NCBI GenBank assembly: GCA_004369045.1
Contig: ML213512.1
Location: forward strand, 308,698-372,697
DNA from: Heliocybe sulcata
Taxonomy: Eukaryota; Basidiomycota; Agaricomycetes; Gloeophyllales; Gloeophyllaceae
DNA: 64,000 nt
Direction: 5' to 3'
The translations under genes and the position numbers were made by a program. Shown here piece after piece: positions 20,592-31,975 of the stretch. The notes under the pieces are model-generated. The model did not search any database. It saw only the letters and a list, made by a program, of their open reading frames with translations, and was not told where the DNA came from. The first letter of the stretch is position 1. The number at the start of each line of letters is the position of its first letter.

Positions 20592-23098
20592 ATGCTGTCG
20601 GACTCAGATACTGAGGATGTTCATCAACTCACCGTAAACGAGCATTTCGCGAAGGCATATGCTGTCAGGAAGGAACGGGAAGAGTTGCAGAAGCGTACGT
20701 ATGTATTTCAGCAATTAACAACTACTCACGAGTCAAACTTGGGTTCTATGCAGTGAAGGACAAGTATGGATCCGATGTTGGCGACGAAGACGAGGAGGAA
20801 GAGGACTCGGAGGAGATGGAGTCGGAGGATGAAGACGGGGAGGAGCTCACAGCCGCAGTTGATGCTGCCATTTTCAAAACCCTGGCCAGGATTAAGAACA
20901 AGGATCCTAGCATCTACGATACCACCAAGAGCGTCTTCGAAGGTATGTCTACCCGAAGGATATGGGGCTTTCCTTAATGTTCGGCTGCTCAGAGGAACGA
21001 AAGAAGACACAAGGCAGTAAAGTCTCTTCTCGGATATCGAAGAAGGACAAGTCAAAGGTGCGTTTACCTCACTATTGCCATAGGAACCCGACTGAGACTT
21101 ATACAAGCGTAATCTTAGCCCATAACTATCCGCAAACAGGCCCTCGACTCCGTCCTGAATCCGACCTCTCGCTCACCCTCCCTGGACCCTCCCACGCACG
21201 TCCAAGAGCAGAAGGCTCTGCGAGATGAGACCATCTCTGCCTTCCATCAGGGCCTCAAGGAGGAAGATGACGAAGATGATCTACTCGTGCCCCGTGAGAA
21301 GACAAAGGACGAGATAGAGGAGGAGGAGGAGGAGTACCGTGAATTCCTACAACGGGAAGTGGGTGACATCCGACAGCTGGTGACGATAGAATCTGAAGAC
21401 AGGGTCGTGGACGGCGCGGATGAGGACGAGAAGGAGCACAAGAAAAAGAAGAACAAGAAGAACAAGAAGAGTAAGCAGGGCAAGGAGGAGGAGGATCAGG
21501 AGTTCTTGATGAAGTGAGTTCAGTCCATCATAGTTTTCTTGTAACGTGTCATACTTAATTCTTGTAGCTACATTTACAACCGCGGATGGATTGACCGCTC
21601 CGTCAAACGTCTCCCTACCTACAAAGAGATAACGGAGAAGGAAGACAAGGGCGCAGGCCAACGTACGGCCAAATCGGAAGAGGATGGGGGCGAGGATAGC
21701 GAGTCTGGAGAGCTGGACGATGAAGAGTTCGAGGAGGTTAATGAGCAATTCGAGACCTCGTACAACTTCCGCTTCGAAGAGCCGTACGTCCCGTCCATCC
21801 CGCTCCTGCTTTCCAGTGCTGAATATGATGGTTTTCTTAAGGGATGCAGCTACCATCAAGAGTTATCCTCGCCAACTGACGGGCCTTGTACGACGCGAGG
21901 AGAGCACGAGAAAGGAGGCTAGGGAGCGGAGGAAGGAGAGGAAAGAGCAGGAGATGCTGCAGAAGAAGGAAGAGATTAAGCGGCTGAAGGCGTTGAAGAT
22001 CAAAGAGCTGCGGAGCAAACTCGAGAAGATTGGAAAGGAGGGTGGGAAGGACGTAGAGACCACGAAAGGTCTGTGGTGACCGCCGGTTCGGAGGTAAGGA
22101 CATAGTGCTGACCATTGCGTTCGGTGGCGCACATAGCTCTGCAGGAGCTGGATCTTGACGCCGACTGGGATCCAGAGGAGCATGAGCGCCAGATGGCCGA
22201 GATTTATGGTCGAGACGAAGGTGCGGATGGGGAAGCGTTCGATGATGAGAAGCCCACTTGGGACGATGATATCGACATTGGTGACATCGCACCGGAGGAG
22301 GACGAAGAGGCCCAGTCGTCCAGGAAGTCGAAGAAGAAGCAAAAGAAGAAGGATAAGAAAAAGGATGAGGGGGATATGGTTGACGGGGTCGATATCGATG
22401 CGATGGATGCGGAGAATGTCCAGTACGAGGATGATGAGGAGTGGGACGGCACGGAGGAGATGAGGAAGAAGAAGTTAGAACAGTATATGGATTCGCTGCA
22501 GGAGATGGACTTCAATGACATGGTGCGTCTACTGTGAATTTCAGACCTCGATCTCCCGTCTGATTCATCATGGACATGTTTCTAGGTCGGCGGGATGCCC
22601 ACGCGGTTCAAGTACGCGCCTGTTGCATCACAAAATTTCGGACTGAGCCCCGCGGAGATCCTCATGGCGACGGACCAGGAGCTGAATCAGTACATGGGAA
22701 TCAAGAAGCTCGCGCCATATCGCAGAGGAGGGTGGGATAGCAAGCGGAATGACAAATTGAGGGAGTTCAAGCAATCAGTGGCGGAGCGGCAGAGAGAGAA
22801 AGGCGGGTTTGTGCCGGGTGCGGCGGACACTGAAGAGGGGAAGAAGAGGAAGAGGAAAGGGAAGAAAGAGCGGTTGAAGATGAAGGCTGCTCAGGGTGGA
22901 GAGGAGGGTGGCGATGAGGGGGATTATGAAGAAGGCATGGGAATGGGCGTGGAGGAAAGCGTCTCACTGGAGACCAAGCCGAAGAAGAGGAGGGCGGTGA
23001 TTGAGCAGAATGATGGCGAAGAAGAGGTGGCCGACGGGGCGTCGAGTAAGAAGAAACGGAGACGCCACGGGAAACACGGGACTGGTGCTGAGAGCTGA
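20592..23098 (+). CDS. KRI1: Ribosome biogenesis factor Kri1, 8 exons, 697 aa
   Basis: Exons: 20592-20694, 20754-20942, 20993-21057, 21119-21513, 21568-21783, 21842-22068, 22137-22522 and 22586-23098. The N-terminus (SDSDTEDVHQLTVNEHFAKA), the acidic stretch, KTKDEIEEEEEEYREFLQRE, the NYIYNRGWIDRS block, FNFRFEEPD-like YNFRFEEPD, LRSKLEKIGK and the C-terminal domain (FKYAPV, FGLSPAEILMATDQELNQYM) are those of Kri1. Yeast Kri1 is a nucleolar protein that works with Krr1 and snR30 in 40S maturation. Long Lys- and Glu-rich tracts are normal for the family. It is divergent from RIT1, with 212 bp between start codons. Confidence 0.95.
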
Positions 23099-24519
23099 TA
23101 TGTCGTGCGTTCTGTGTATCTCATTGTTTTATTTGCCGCCCCCATGTCATCGTCAGGGATACCTATGTATATGGGCCCATTCTAATCTTGTGCGCTGGCG
23201 TCTGACGTCCAATCCAGCAGTCGACAAGATTATTTCGCACCATAGCTGTCAATGCTCGGAAGAATACTGCAGGAATACTGCTTGCGACGGCTGCCTCACC
23301 CTTGCTTAGGCCTGGCATCACGACGACCCTTGTTGGTGTCGCATTCGTTTGCCGCCCTTCGCTCCTCTTCGGTTGGCCGCGTGCAGTGGCAGTTTTCAAT
23401 GGAAGCGTTGGATTGGGTTCGTATCTGCCGAGTGTAAGCCTGATCGCCGTACGTCCAACATTTACTTCCGGGGGCTTATTCTCAGCGACTGTTCTATCCT
23501 GAGTAGTATCCATGACCTGGAGGGACCCATAACTTCAGGATCACCTTCATCGCGACCCTGTTGAACGACTCCTACAGACTGTGTGAAACCGAAGGGTTCT
23601 CAGTTGCAAGTTACACTGCGCCGCAGATGTTCTTGACCATGATGGGCATCTGTGGCATCTGCTTCCCCGATCATGCAGGCGGAACGTAGGCAACCGTGAG
23701 ATTAATCCAAGCACCCCACCCAGCAGCAGGCGATGCATCTTTTCATTTGGATAGTTCTCTGGCGGTGTTGCGAACTTGATGGAGGGACTCTTCTTCGTGC
23801 AGCCTTACCCTAAACCTATTTGATGTTCCCGTCAAGCTGAGAGGGAGCCGACGCGCTCGGACGGGGTAATCTGAAGGTGTTTCAAACTCTGCTATGAACT
23901 GTATTGTAGCGGGGGTTAAGGGGATCTATCTATCAGCTGAGCATGTACTTACGTCTGGAGTGCATCATCTTGACCCTGTTCTTCTCCGGTTGAGCGTCTC
24001 AGACCTTGCACGCTGAATTGGAAGCAGATTAACCTAACGACGGTAGCCAATGAGGAGTTTCCAAACTATCCGCGTGTCAGCGTATGTACTAGACTCTTAG
24101 CTAGCCTCTCTGCTGAATCCCAGTCGTCCACCCGCCCTTGGATTGATCGCATTATGTTCGGGGAGCACGCTAGTACTAATCTGCATTTCTAGCAGATAAC
24201 ATAGAGCCCGACTTCCGTGCCAAGACCACACCACAGCCTCCTCCCCTCGTGTTGAACAGAGTACGCGATATCCGGTCGAGAGGAAATTAGTTGGTTGTGA
24301 CAAGCACGATACAGCATCCATGCGCATTGACATGAAACTATTGATACAGGATACGCATGCAGGTACCAAGCTATAAGCTACAAGGATTACTCATCGTGTT
24401 CGAGATAGTAATTAGTACGAAACTGGTAACCAATTATAGGAGCAGTAGAATTCGAATCGTGAAAGTCGTTAGACGCGTCAAGTCCAGTTCATCAGAGTCT
24501 AAGGAGAGGACGGGAGGGC
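23099..24519. other. Intergenic, 1.4 kb, convergent 3' ends
   Basis: Between the ends of KRI1 (plus) and the LRR gene (minus). No gene-like open frame, tRNA or obvious repeat is seen. Confidence 0.5.
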
Positions 24520-26200
24520 TCAGCCACTCCCAGTATTGCAGATGCCGCATCCGGTGCCAGCCTGCAGACCCGTGCCATCAATACTGCAATTCTTCAGACC
24601 AGTGGGACACCCGCTGAGTGTCCCACTCAAGCCTGAGTTATTCGCCAGCGTCAACAGTTGCAGTGATGCAGGCAATGCCGAAGGAAGGGGCGCCTGGATG
24701 TTGTTCGAGTCAAGATGGAGCTCCTTGAGTGAAGTGAAGGAGGAGATGGCTTGCGGAATGGTGGCGGTGAGATTGGTGGAAGAGAGGTCGAGGAGCTGGA
24801 GCGAGGATGTGAGAGAGGAGCTGAATGCAAAAGACTGTAGGGGATTGTTGAGCGGTTGGCCATTGACGATCCTGAAGAGCGTGTATTAGGCGCCACGAAG
24901 AGCAACAGTAGAAAAAATTAACGTACAAGCTCTGCAGTGATAGCTTTCTGATAGATGACGGCAATTGGTTGCCCATCTGCGCGTTGTTAATCAACGCCAG
25001 TGTGCTCAGCTTGGTTATGTTCGTGAATAGACTGTCAGGCAAGGATGACAGCGCGGTTGACTCGAGATGGATCGTCGTGAGGGAAGTCAAATTCGTGAAC
25101 GACGCAGGAAGCGATCCAGCTGCGGGGCCACATCAGAAGATGTTTTTGAATCAATGCGGGGGTTCTCGCGTACCTGGCATGGCATTGTTGCCGATTACGG
25201 AGAGGTTCTGCAGTCCGGCGAGTGCGCCGAGTTCATTCGGCAGTAGAGAAGGAACGGAGGGGAACGTCAGTTGCCTGCGAGATATGTGTCAGTGTGTTCC
25301 TTGGATTCCGGTTATAATATGATTGACTTACAGCGAAGCGACACGTCCGGTACCATCGCAAGTTACGCTGTTCCACGCGCAGAAGCGAGTGTCCTTCAGC
25401 CACCCTTGGTTCTGCAGAGCGGTCTGCGCGGTGGAGGTTGAAGAATCGTAGATACCCTTCAGTCCACAGAATTGGATAGCGTTAACGACTGCTTGTGCGT
25501 CACTGCCGCCTGCACTGGAGAGGTCTGAGGACAAGGACTGGAGAATGGGAAGACAGGAGGAGCATGGATACGACGATGGGTTGGCCGGGGCGTTGAGTGT
25601 GTACTGCGATATGCACTGCTGTGCGTCGACTGAGAGCATATTGGGAGAAGAGGATTTGGTTGATGTTACGGAAGTCGGAACTCGGCCAGATAATGCCGAT
25701 GAGAGCTGGACTATCCGGACGTTTAGGAAGATCGTGTCGAAGAATAAGTACATCAGGAGGACGATCATGAGGATCAACCAAATCTGTCTTCGCTTCTTGC
25801 TCTGTTCATGCCTCTGCTGACAAAGACATCGAAGTATCTTGTCCTCAACCTTCAGCGGTTCCCATTCTGGGAGACGGTTATGCTGTCTTTGCATCGCTTC
25901 TGGGTTCTTGCCTAACGGGCGCAGGTCGAAGAATATGTTGGTAAATCGATGCGTGAGCCGGTCGCGGAATCCTGACCGGTGACCGCTCTGCGCTTCGAGA
26001 TCCCTAACCTTCAAGCTGGGACCTGCGCTGTTCATAGTTGCAGCGGATGCAGTGCGGAAACTAGGCGGCGGAGGCGCGGCAGAGAATCGAGTCAGAGGGT
26101 GCTCGATGGGTGAATCGTCGACGGGGGTTAAGTGTTCATGAAACTTCGAGGCAGAGTGCCAGGAAGATCTGAGGTTGTACGGCTGAGCTCTGCTCGTCAT
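24520..26200 (-). CDS. Single-pass membrane protein with leucine-rich-repeat ectodomain, 4 exons, 504 aa
   Basis: Exons in transcript order: 25332-26200, 25174-25274, 24927-25119 and 24520-24871. Residues 1-140 are hydrophilic and basic near the membrane (HEQSKKRR). Residues 141-163 are a strong transmembrane segment without a cleavable signal peptide, suggesting type II topology. The outer part has a Cys-containing cap (YPCSSCLPILQSL and FCAWNSVTCDGTGRVASL, like the WNGVTC caps of plant LRR proteins). Five or so LRR units follow (LPNELGALAGLQNLSVIGNN, LPASFTNLTSLTTIHLESTA, LQLLDLSSTNLTATIP, SLKELHLDSNN) and a Cys-rich end. No kinase domain is present. Similar LRR surface proteins occur in basidiomycetes without known ligands. 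A TATATAG element lies about 110 bp upstream of the ATG. Confidence 0.85.
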
Positions 26201-27021
26201 CTATAGCGTAAAGTAAAATCTAGAGGAGATTGGGTATCGTGAGGATGTCGTAGAGAGCGAGGAGGGGTATACTGCCAGCGTATGCAGACAACTGCGGCTC
26301 GCCCTGCTCTATATAAGAGGGAGACACCCTCAATCGCGTTGTTAGCAACAATAAGGAAGCCATACATTGTACAAAAGCACAAGGCGGCAGGCATACGGGT
26401 CGAGTACAGTCAGACATTGTTCCCTCCCGATCCAGCACAATGGATACAGCGTGCGAAATACTGGTTAGGCGCAGTCCATATGAGGCAGAAGCTGAGCTTG
26501 AATTCCGTCAAATACTACAGAACCCCGTTCTTCAGCTGCACTTTTGGCGTCGTAGTTTAACAACTTTGTCAAACTTCCTCTTAGATAGTATTAACATATT
26601 TTTAAGTAAATTCTGAGATGCTCTCACGCTTCTCGGATGGCCGGGCTGCATTAAATATCCAGTACAGAAATGTTCAGGGTCCTCTAATTATTTAATCTCC
26701 GACCCCCGATCTGGTTCACGGTTGAGGCATGCACCGCCACTGATTCCGGACGCGGGAACATCAATAAAAGCCACGTGCGGGTACCACCGAGAGAAGGAGA
26801 ACTCCTTTTGAAAAGAACAGCGATGGCCGTCGGGTCACGGTGCACAACAACGCTGATGGGCCAAATGATGAAGAAGATTTGACGGCATTGCACTAAGGTT
26901 CAGAGCCTTCGCAAGAGTGCTATATATTGCTCGCTGCGAACACATACTTTTGCTGCAGACTTACACTCGGTGCCCTCTCGAAGTCAACTGAGAAGCAACG
27001 AATCAACGGAATTAGTGTGGC
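26201..27021. other. Divergent promoter region, 0.8 kb
   Basis: Separates the LRR gene (minus) from the Zn2Cys6 gene (plus). It contains a minus-strand TATA element at 26309-26317 (CTATATAAG read on the plus strand) and AT-rich sequence around 26560-26620. No gene is seen. Confidence 0.45.
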
Positions 27022-30000
27022 ATGTCGGGCGCTACGAGGAAAGATGTCCAGAGGGCGGGGTATGGCCCAGCCAGAGTGTCGTGCGAGGAATGCCGGAGGT
27101 GAGTAGCGAGAGGTAGCCCCGTCTGCAGGAGAGTAAACCAATTATCTCAGGATGAAATCGCGGTGCGACAAGCAGCGCCCATGTGGTCCATGTATACGAC
27201 GAGGCTGCGCAGACATATGCCCCAACGGTAGGTGTCAGTAGGGATGACGGCCCCCTGGTCAGACAGGACTGACAGCCACCTCAGGAACATTGCCAACACG
27301 CAGAGTGTTTAGGTGTGTCTACTGCCTTTCCAAGCAGGGGTGGCGACTCATGCATCGTCTACGCAGATCAATATATGCCGACAAGGAGGCCCTACAGCAG
27401 AAGATTGAGCAACTATGTAACCGAATACAGTCATTAGAAGATGCCGTTCGCTCCATGTACTCTAAGGTCTCCCCGGACACACATCCCCTCCTGAGCGAGG
27501 ACTTGCTCGCCATCAAGCTCACCGACAGACTACCCGAGGGCTTTATGGGATCTGACGCCAGCTCTTCGAGTAACGCTCTACCAGAAGAACCGACGGACGG
27601 TCTGACAGAAGCATTTGGGACACTGACAATTGGAGAAGACGGGCGAGCCAAGTTCTTCGGACGGTCCGCGGGGCCCGAGGTGCGTCCCGTCTGCAATGCA
27701 GTGCAGATTGATGGCGAAGCATGATTAACCTTACCTCTAATCTCGCGTCGCAGATTCTCTTCCAGGTACGCATATGATCTCCGCCCATATTGCGGTTACA
27801 TCCCACTAACATCAGCTACCATAGGGTTTACGTGGAGAGGATACACCGGAAGGAGACCAGAGCGGCCCATCGTTCCTCGAGTTCAGCCCGGGACGCTCAC
27901 CAAATATCGAGCCTACGCAGTCGAGCGAGTACGACGACGAGACACTCGCGCACCTCGAATTAACCCTCCCAACGGAGCACCGAGCCTCCGGCCTCTGCGA
28001 GTCCTACCTGGAACACTCCTCCTGGTTCTTCGGGCCCATCCAGCGTGACGAACTCATTAACGAGATCCTCAACCCAATATACGCCTCTATCGCAAGTCAG
28101 AAGAAGGGCCACCTGCGCTCGTACAACCCGCAGAAGCTCACAGTGCTCTTCTTGGTCCTGGCGCACGGTGCGCTCGCGGACCTTGGTCTGCCGCCGTATA
28201 ATGCCGAGGCGGAGTGCTATTACCAGGCGGGCAGTTCGATGATTTCGATACGAAATATCACGGACACGCCGACCATTGAGACTGTACAGGCATTTGCGTA
28301 CATGAGTGTATACAATGTGCTTTGTGAGAAGAGGTATGGTCTGGGGAATGCGTGGCCGCTGATATCGGTCGCGGTGAAGTTGTCGCAAGCTGTGAGTTTG
28401 TTCTTGTTACTTTGACATCGTGTTCTCATCTTTCTGCTTGCAGATTGGTCTCCGTAAGTAAACATCTCCTGTCTGGGTATCTGAAGTAACCGATTGCTCC
28501 TCGTTGGCAGATCTCGATAGTTCTTACTGGCTACTGGATGAAACGACAACACACAGACGAAGACTGTTATTCTGGGAGCTTGTCTCCCAAGAGCTACCAA
28601 TGGTACGCCATTTGTTGAGGTCGTATGATTACGAGTGCTAACGATGCATCAAACCATAGAGCCTGAGTACTGGGCGACCACCATCGACCCATTGGGACTT
28701 TGCGAACTGCAAAGTACCAACACCAGAGCCTGACCAAGTGGTCGACTTAGTGGACGAATGTGAGTAATCGAACCATATAAACTCGCACCTCCACTCACTC
28801 TCGCTTTCGTGTCAGACTGTACCTGGCGGTACACGTTTAACCGGGACATATGGTGGCAGGCGGTGAAGCTCACCATCGCCGGCCAGACCCCTAGCTACCG
28901 TGCTATCCTCGATCTCGACCGGAAGCTTGGCTCAATTACGATGCCCAACTCGCTTAGAGCGGAGTCCGAACCGACAGAACTAGACTACTATGAGCCTACG
29001 GCCTGTATGCGGAGCTTGTTCGCCAATCACATACAGTACTACGGTGAGACGTCTGAGGTCCGGTAATTCAATGGTGCTAATGTTAACGCCATTCAGTGCG
29101 GATGTACATCCACCGACCGTTCTTCGCGAAGGCGTTTTTGGACCATTCGGCAGATCCCATTCATAGCCCGTACGGCGTGTCGGTGATGACGACGTACCGG
29201 ACGGCGCTGCTCATTCTGAAGAGCCTGACGCACTTCTTGCAACGCGCGCCCGTGTTGTGTCAACGCTTTTTCTTCGTGTGGTTGCATGCGTTTTCGGCTG
29301 CGGTACGTTGTTGTCCGTGCTGAAAGTCCGCATGGCTAAGGAGACTGTCAATAGATAGTGGTTGCGTTTATAGCCAACAAGTCGCCTAATCCGACTATCG
29401 CAAGAGGCGCTTTTGACCGCCTGAATGCCGCCATCGAGTTGTTTGAGAAGGGAGCGGCACAATCGCATCGAGTGCAAATATCCTTGGTAGGAACTCTGTT
29501 TCTGGGCGTAATCAGTTATTCACCGTCTTCCTAAAGCCGATCCTGCGCGAGCTACGAGATAAAGCGCACTTGAAGCTCTCTCGGCTGCCCGGCGCGGACG
29601 AAGCACTCGCTAATCTCGACGACGATGATCATCTGGCGACGTTCGTCGGCAGGACGAAGTTCAAGCACGTCTCGCAGTCACAATCGAGCCCGCACTCGTC
29701 GGCGGATTCACCCGACTCACAGCGGACTGATATGACATCAGACTCGTTTCCTCCCGCGGGCGACAAGCTGAATTCGAATATTGCGAGTGCCATGCAGAGT
29801 ACGTTTGACCCCGGCAGCCTGACAGCGCCATTGTCCCTTCAGTACTCTTCCACTGGCAGGGTGACTCAGGGACTTCCAGGTACACAAGATGCGGCGATGG
29901 ACGACCCGCAGGCGGCGTTCGGGCTAGGTGCATCCTACAATATTTACCGGACGTATCTGGATCCTGTAACTCCGAATGTGGGTCCGAGTGCTTTTACTGC

Positions 30001-30181
30001 TGAAGAAATGGGCGATGGTGGATTTGACCCGACGCTCGATCATGGTGGTTTATTATTTGATCTGAATCCGACTACATTTTTCTCTCCAGCGGGGGTAAGC
30101 CCATTAACTACGAAAGGTTACTGATCTTGGCTAATTGGCGACATATGTCTTTAGCAGCAGCCTCCGGCGTCGTCGAGATAG
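27022..30181 (+). CDS. Zn2Cys6 transcription factor with fungal-specific TF domain, 14 exons, 808 aa
   Basis: Exons: 27022-27098, 27151-27227, 27285-27312, 27367-27679, 27754-27765, 27825-28391, 28444-28453, 28511-28602, 28660-28759, 28816-29043, 29097-29302, 29355-29486, 29537-30094 and 30155-30181. The zinc cluster spans exons 1-2 with spacing C-x2-C-x6-C-x5-C-x2-C-x8-C. A coiled segment follows (ALQQKIEQLCNRIQSLEDAV), then the middle homology domain: YLEHSSWFFGPIQRDEL, TPTIETVQAFAYMSVYN, IGLHLDSSYW, RRRLLFWEL, SLSTGRPPS and MYIHRPFFAKAF. Such proteins bind CGG half-sites and commonly regulate local metabolic genes. Two exons are minute (12 nt and 10 nt). The last exon has a tandem TAGCAG acceptor. 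The gene lies 600 bp from the convergent sesquiterpene synthase; regulation of it is only an inference. Confidence 0.92.
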
Positions 30182-30784
30182 TTATGGATCGGAATGGACA
30201 TCTCTGTTATTCGGACTTCCCATCTGTATTTTGTCGTCTAGTCATTTGCTCTGACATGCACTCTGATATTATTATATAGCAACTCCATGTACTGCTCGTC
30301 ACCTATATTTATTATATGCCGGCTCGGGAAGGTGAAAACCTCGCGCCGCATTCTTGATCAAGGGAATGTAACATGTTCTCATTAGTCGGGAAGTCTCTGC
30401 CAATCTGCATCCCGGGACCCTGGTTCTCTGGCTTGGGCTCACTGTCCTGAGTTGTTAGCTTGGATTGATTATATGTAACTGGTTCTATTCTGGCTTATAT
30501 ATCGGGACCTGAGGCCTAAGGTGCGCTCTGTTTTCTCCTTGACATGGGGATATGCCTTTGTCACGACTCGCGGCCGGGTCGAAATGTACGGCGTATAAGT
30601 GAAGTTGAAAATGTGAGTTACAGATGGAGGACAATTACGACATTACAGTTGAACCGTATTGGAACGCGTGCCTATCGCGAATATAGAGAATAATAAGAAT
30701 ACTAAATATCAGACTTGCAGACTTGTAGACTTTACTTTTCGTATCCTACCGGCGGGACATTGCCAAGGAAATGAGATACCTGGG
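30182..30784. other. Intergenic, convergent 3' ends
   Basis: AT-rich 3' flanks of the transcription factor and terpene synthase genes. No gene is seen. Confidence 0.5.
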
Positions 30785-31900
30785 TCATAGGGAATTCCGC
30801 TGAACCTTAGGACGCAAGGTAACGAACCGAGTCCTCTTCACATCTGCAACACTAGGTCCGAAGTATCTCTGAGTAAGGAAGCTCCATTCTAGGTTGGTAG
30901 CGACCCATATCTCGAGGCCCTCGACGAATGTTGCAACAGCTTTGTCAACAGTGGTACCCCACGATGGAAGACTGCGCCTTCCGGAGTGGAAGCGGTAATA
31001 TAGTTCTTCGAAATGTCGGCCGACGTAGTCACAGGCCTCCTGCAGATGAAGGCCCTGTTCTTGCATGAGAACCGTGACGACGTTGTTGCCGTCCTGTCCT
31101 TTGGATTGTTCGACGTTATAAGAATAGAGATCCTACAATACACGAGTCGGTCCATCGTTTGACACCACCCGAGAAGAATGACACTCACATTCGACCAGCT
31201 TATCATATCTAGCGCACACAAACACATGCCTTGGAAAACGAGATTTTCGAATACTTCGTCCGGTATATCGGCATCCGAAGCGTACTCTAACAGATGAAAA
31301 CAGGGCCGGACCCCACTGTTTTCCCTCCGCAGGTCAGTGTACGCTTGAATGCCAAGAACCTTATTTTTTTCACGGAGCTCCGCCTCCTTGGCAAAAGCGT
31401 TCGCATAGTCTTCCCATGATTCCATGAACCGCCGCAGGAAATTCGGATGTGCATGGCGCACGAGTCGTGTTCGGAATCTGCAGCAGAAGGTTGGTCAGTG
31501 ACCATGTGACCGTAGACCGTTCAACTTACTCTCGAGTTATCTTTGCTACCTTGGAATCATCGGCATAAGAAGGATCTTTCATTGCCATGATCACTGTTTG
31601 TCCAGTCTTGAAGGCGTCGTGCCCTGACTGTGCATCGCTGACCTCATCCACAACAAAGAGCAGATTGATGAAGTCGAGGCAGGCTCTGAGACGCTCGTAA
31701 TTGGCATGTGGGTAAGCGCGAGACGCTAGGAGCTCGTTACTGCCCAGAACGAAGGCCAGTCGCTTTTTGTCGGTAAAGAGCTGCTGTTCTATGACCCATG
31801 TCGCAGACTCGATGCCGGCTTTTTCACAGTGGGGATTTACGGTACACTTGAGGCGACAGATGGAGAATAGGTCGGGGAGGCGAAACTGCTTCGGCGCCAT
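30785..31900 (-). CDS. Sesquiterpene synthase (class I terpene cyclase), 3 exons, 335 aa
   Basis: Exons in transcript order: 31530-31900, 31189-31477 and 30785-31132. The protein is a single alpha-domain cyclase of usual basidiomycete length. The first metal-binding motif is DEVSD in LLFVVDEVSD (about residues 84-88). The second (NSE) motif is NDLYSYNVEQSKG, assembled across the last intron. The C-terminal Arg-Tyr pair that senses the diphosphate is in LTQRYFG. Family blocks RLPDLF, SWEDYANAF and LPSWGTTVDKAV are present. It should ionise and cyclise farnesyl diphosphate; the product cannot be read from sequence. A TATA box lies 66-75 bp upstream. The neighbour across 600 bp is a Zn2Cys6 regulator, but no P450 or oxidoreductase gene sits beside it. 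Confidence 0.93.
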
Positions 31901-31965
31901 GGCAGTGAGGTGTGGTGTGGCACGATATAGACGACAGGAATGCACTCCCTTGCAAGCTCATTGCT

Positions 31966-31975
31966 CCTTTATATC
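31966..31975 (-). promoter_or_regulatory. TATA box of the sesquiterpene synthase gene
   Basis: GATATAAAGG on the minus strand, 66-75 bp before the start codon at 31900; the only strong TATA match in this promoter. Confidence 0.55.

Noticed and set aside
247-31900. Linking the methyltransferase at 247 with the sesquiterpene synthase as one biosynthetic cluster
   Set aside because: They are 29 kb apart with core genes (PalB, RIT1, KRI1) between them; no evidence of a shared pathway.
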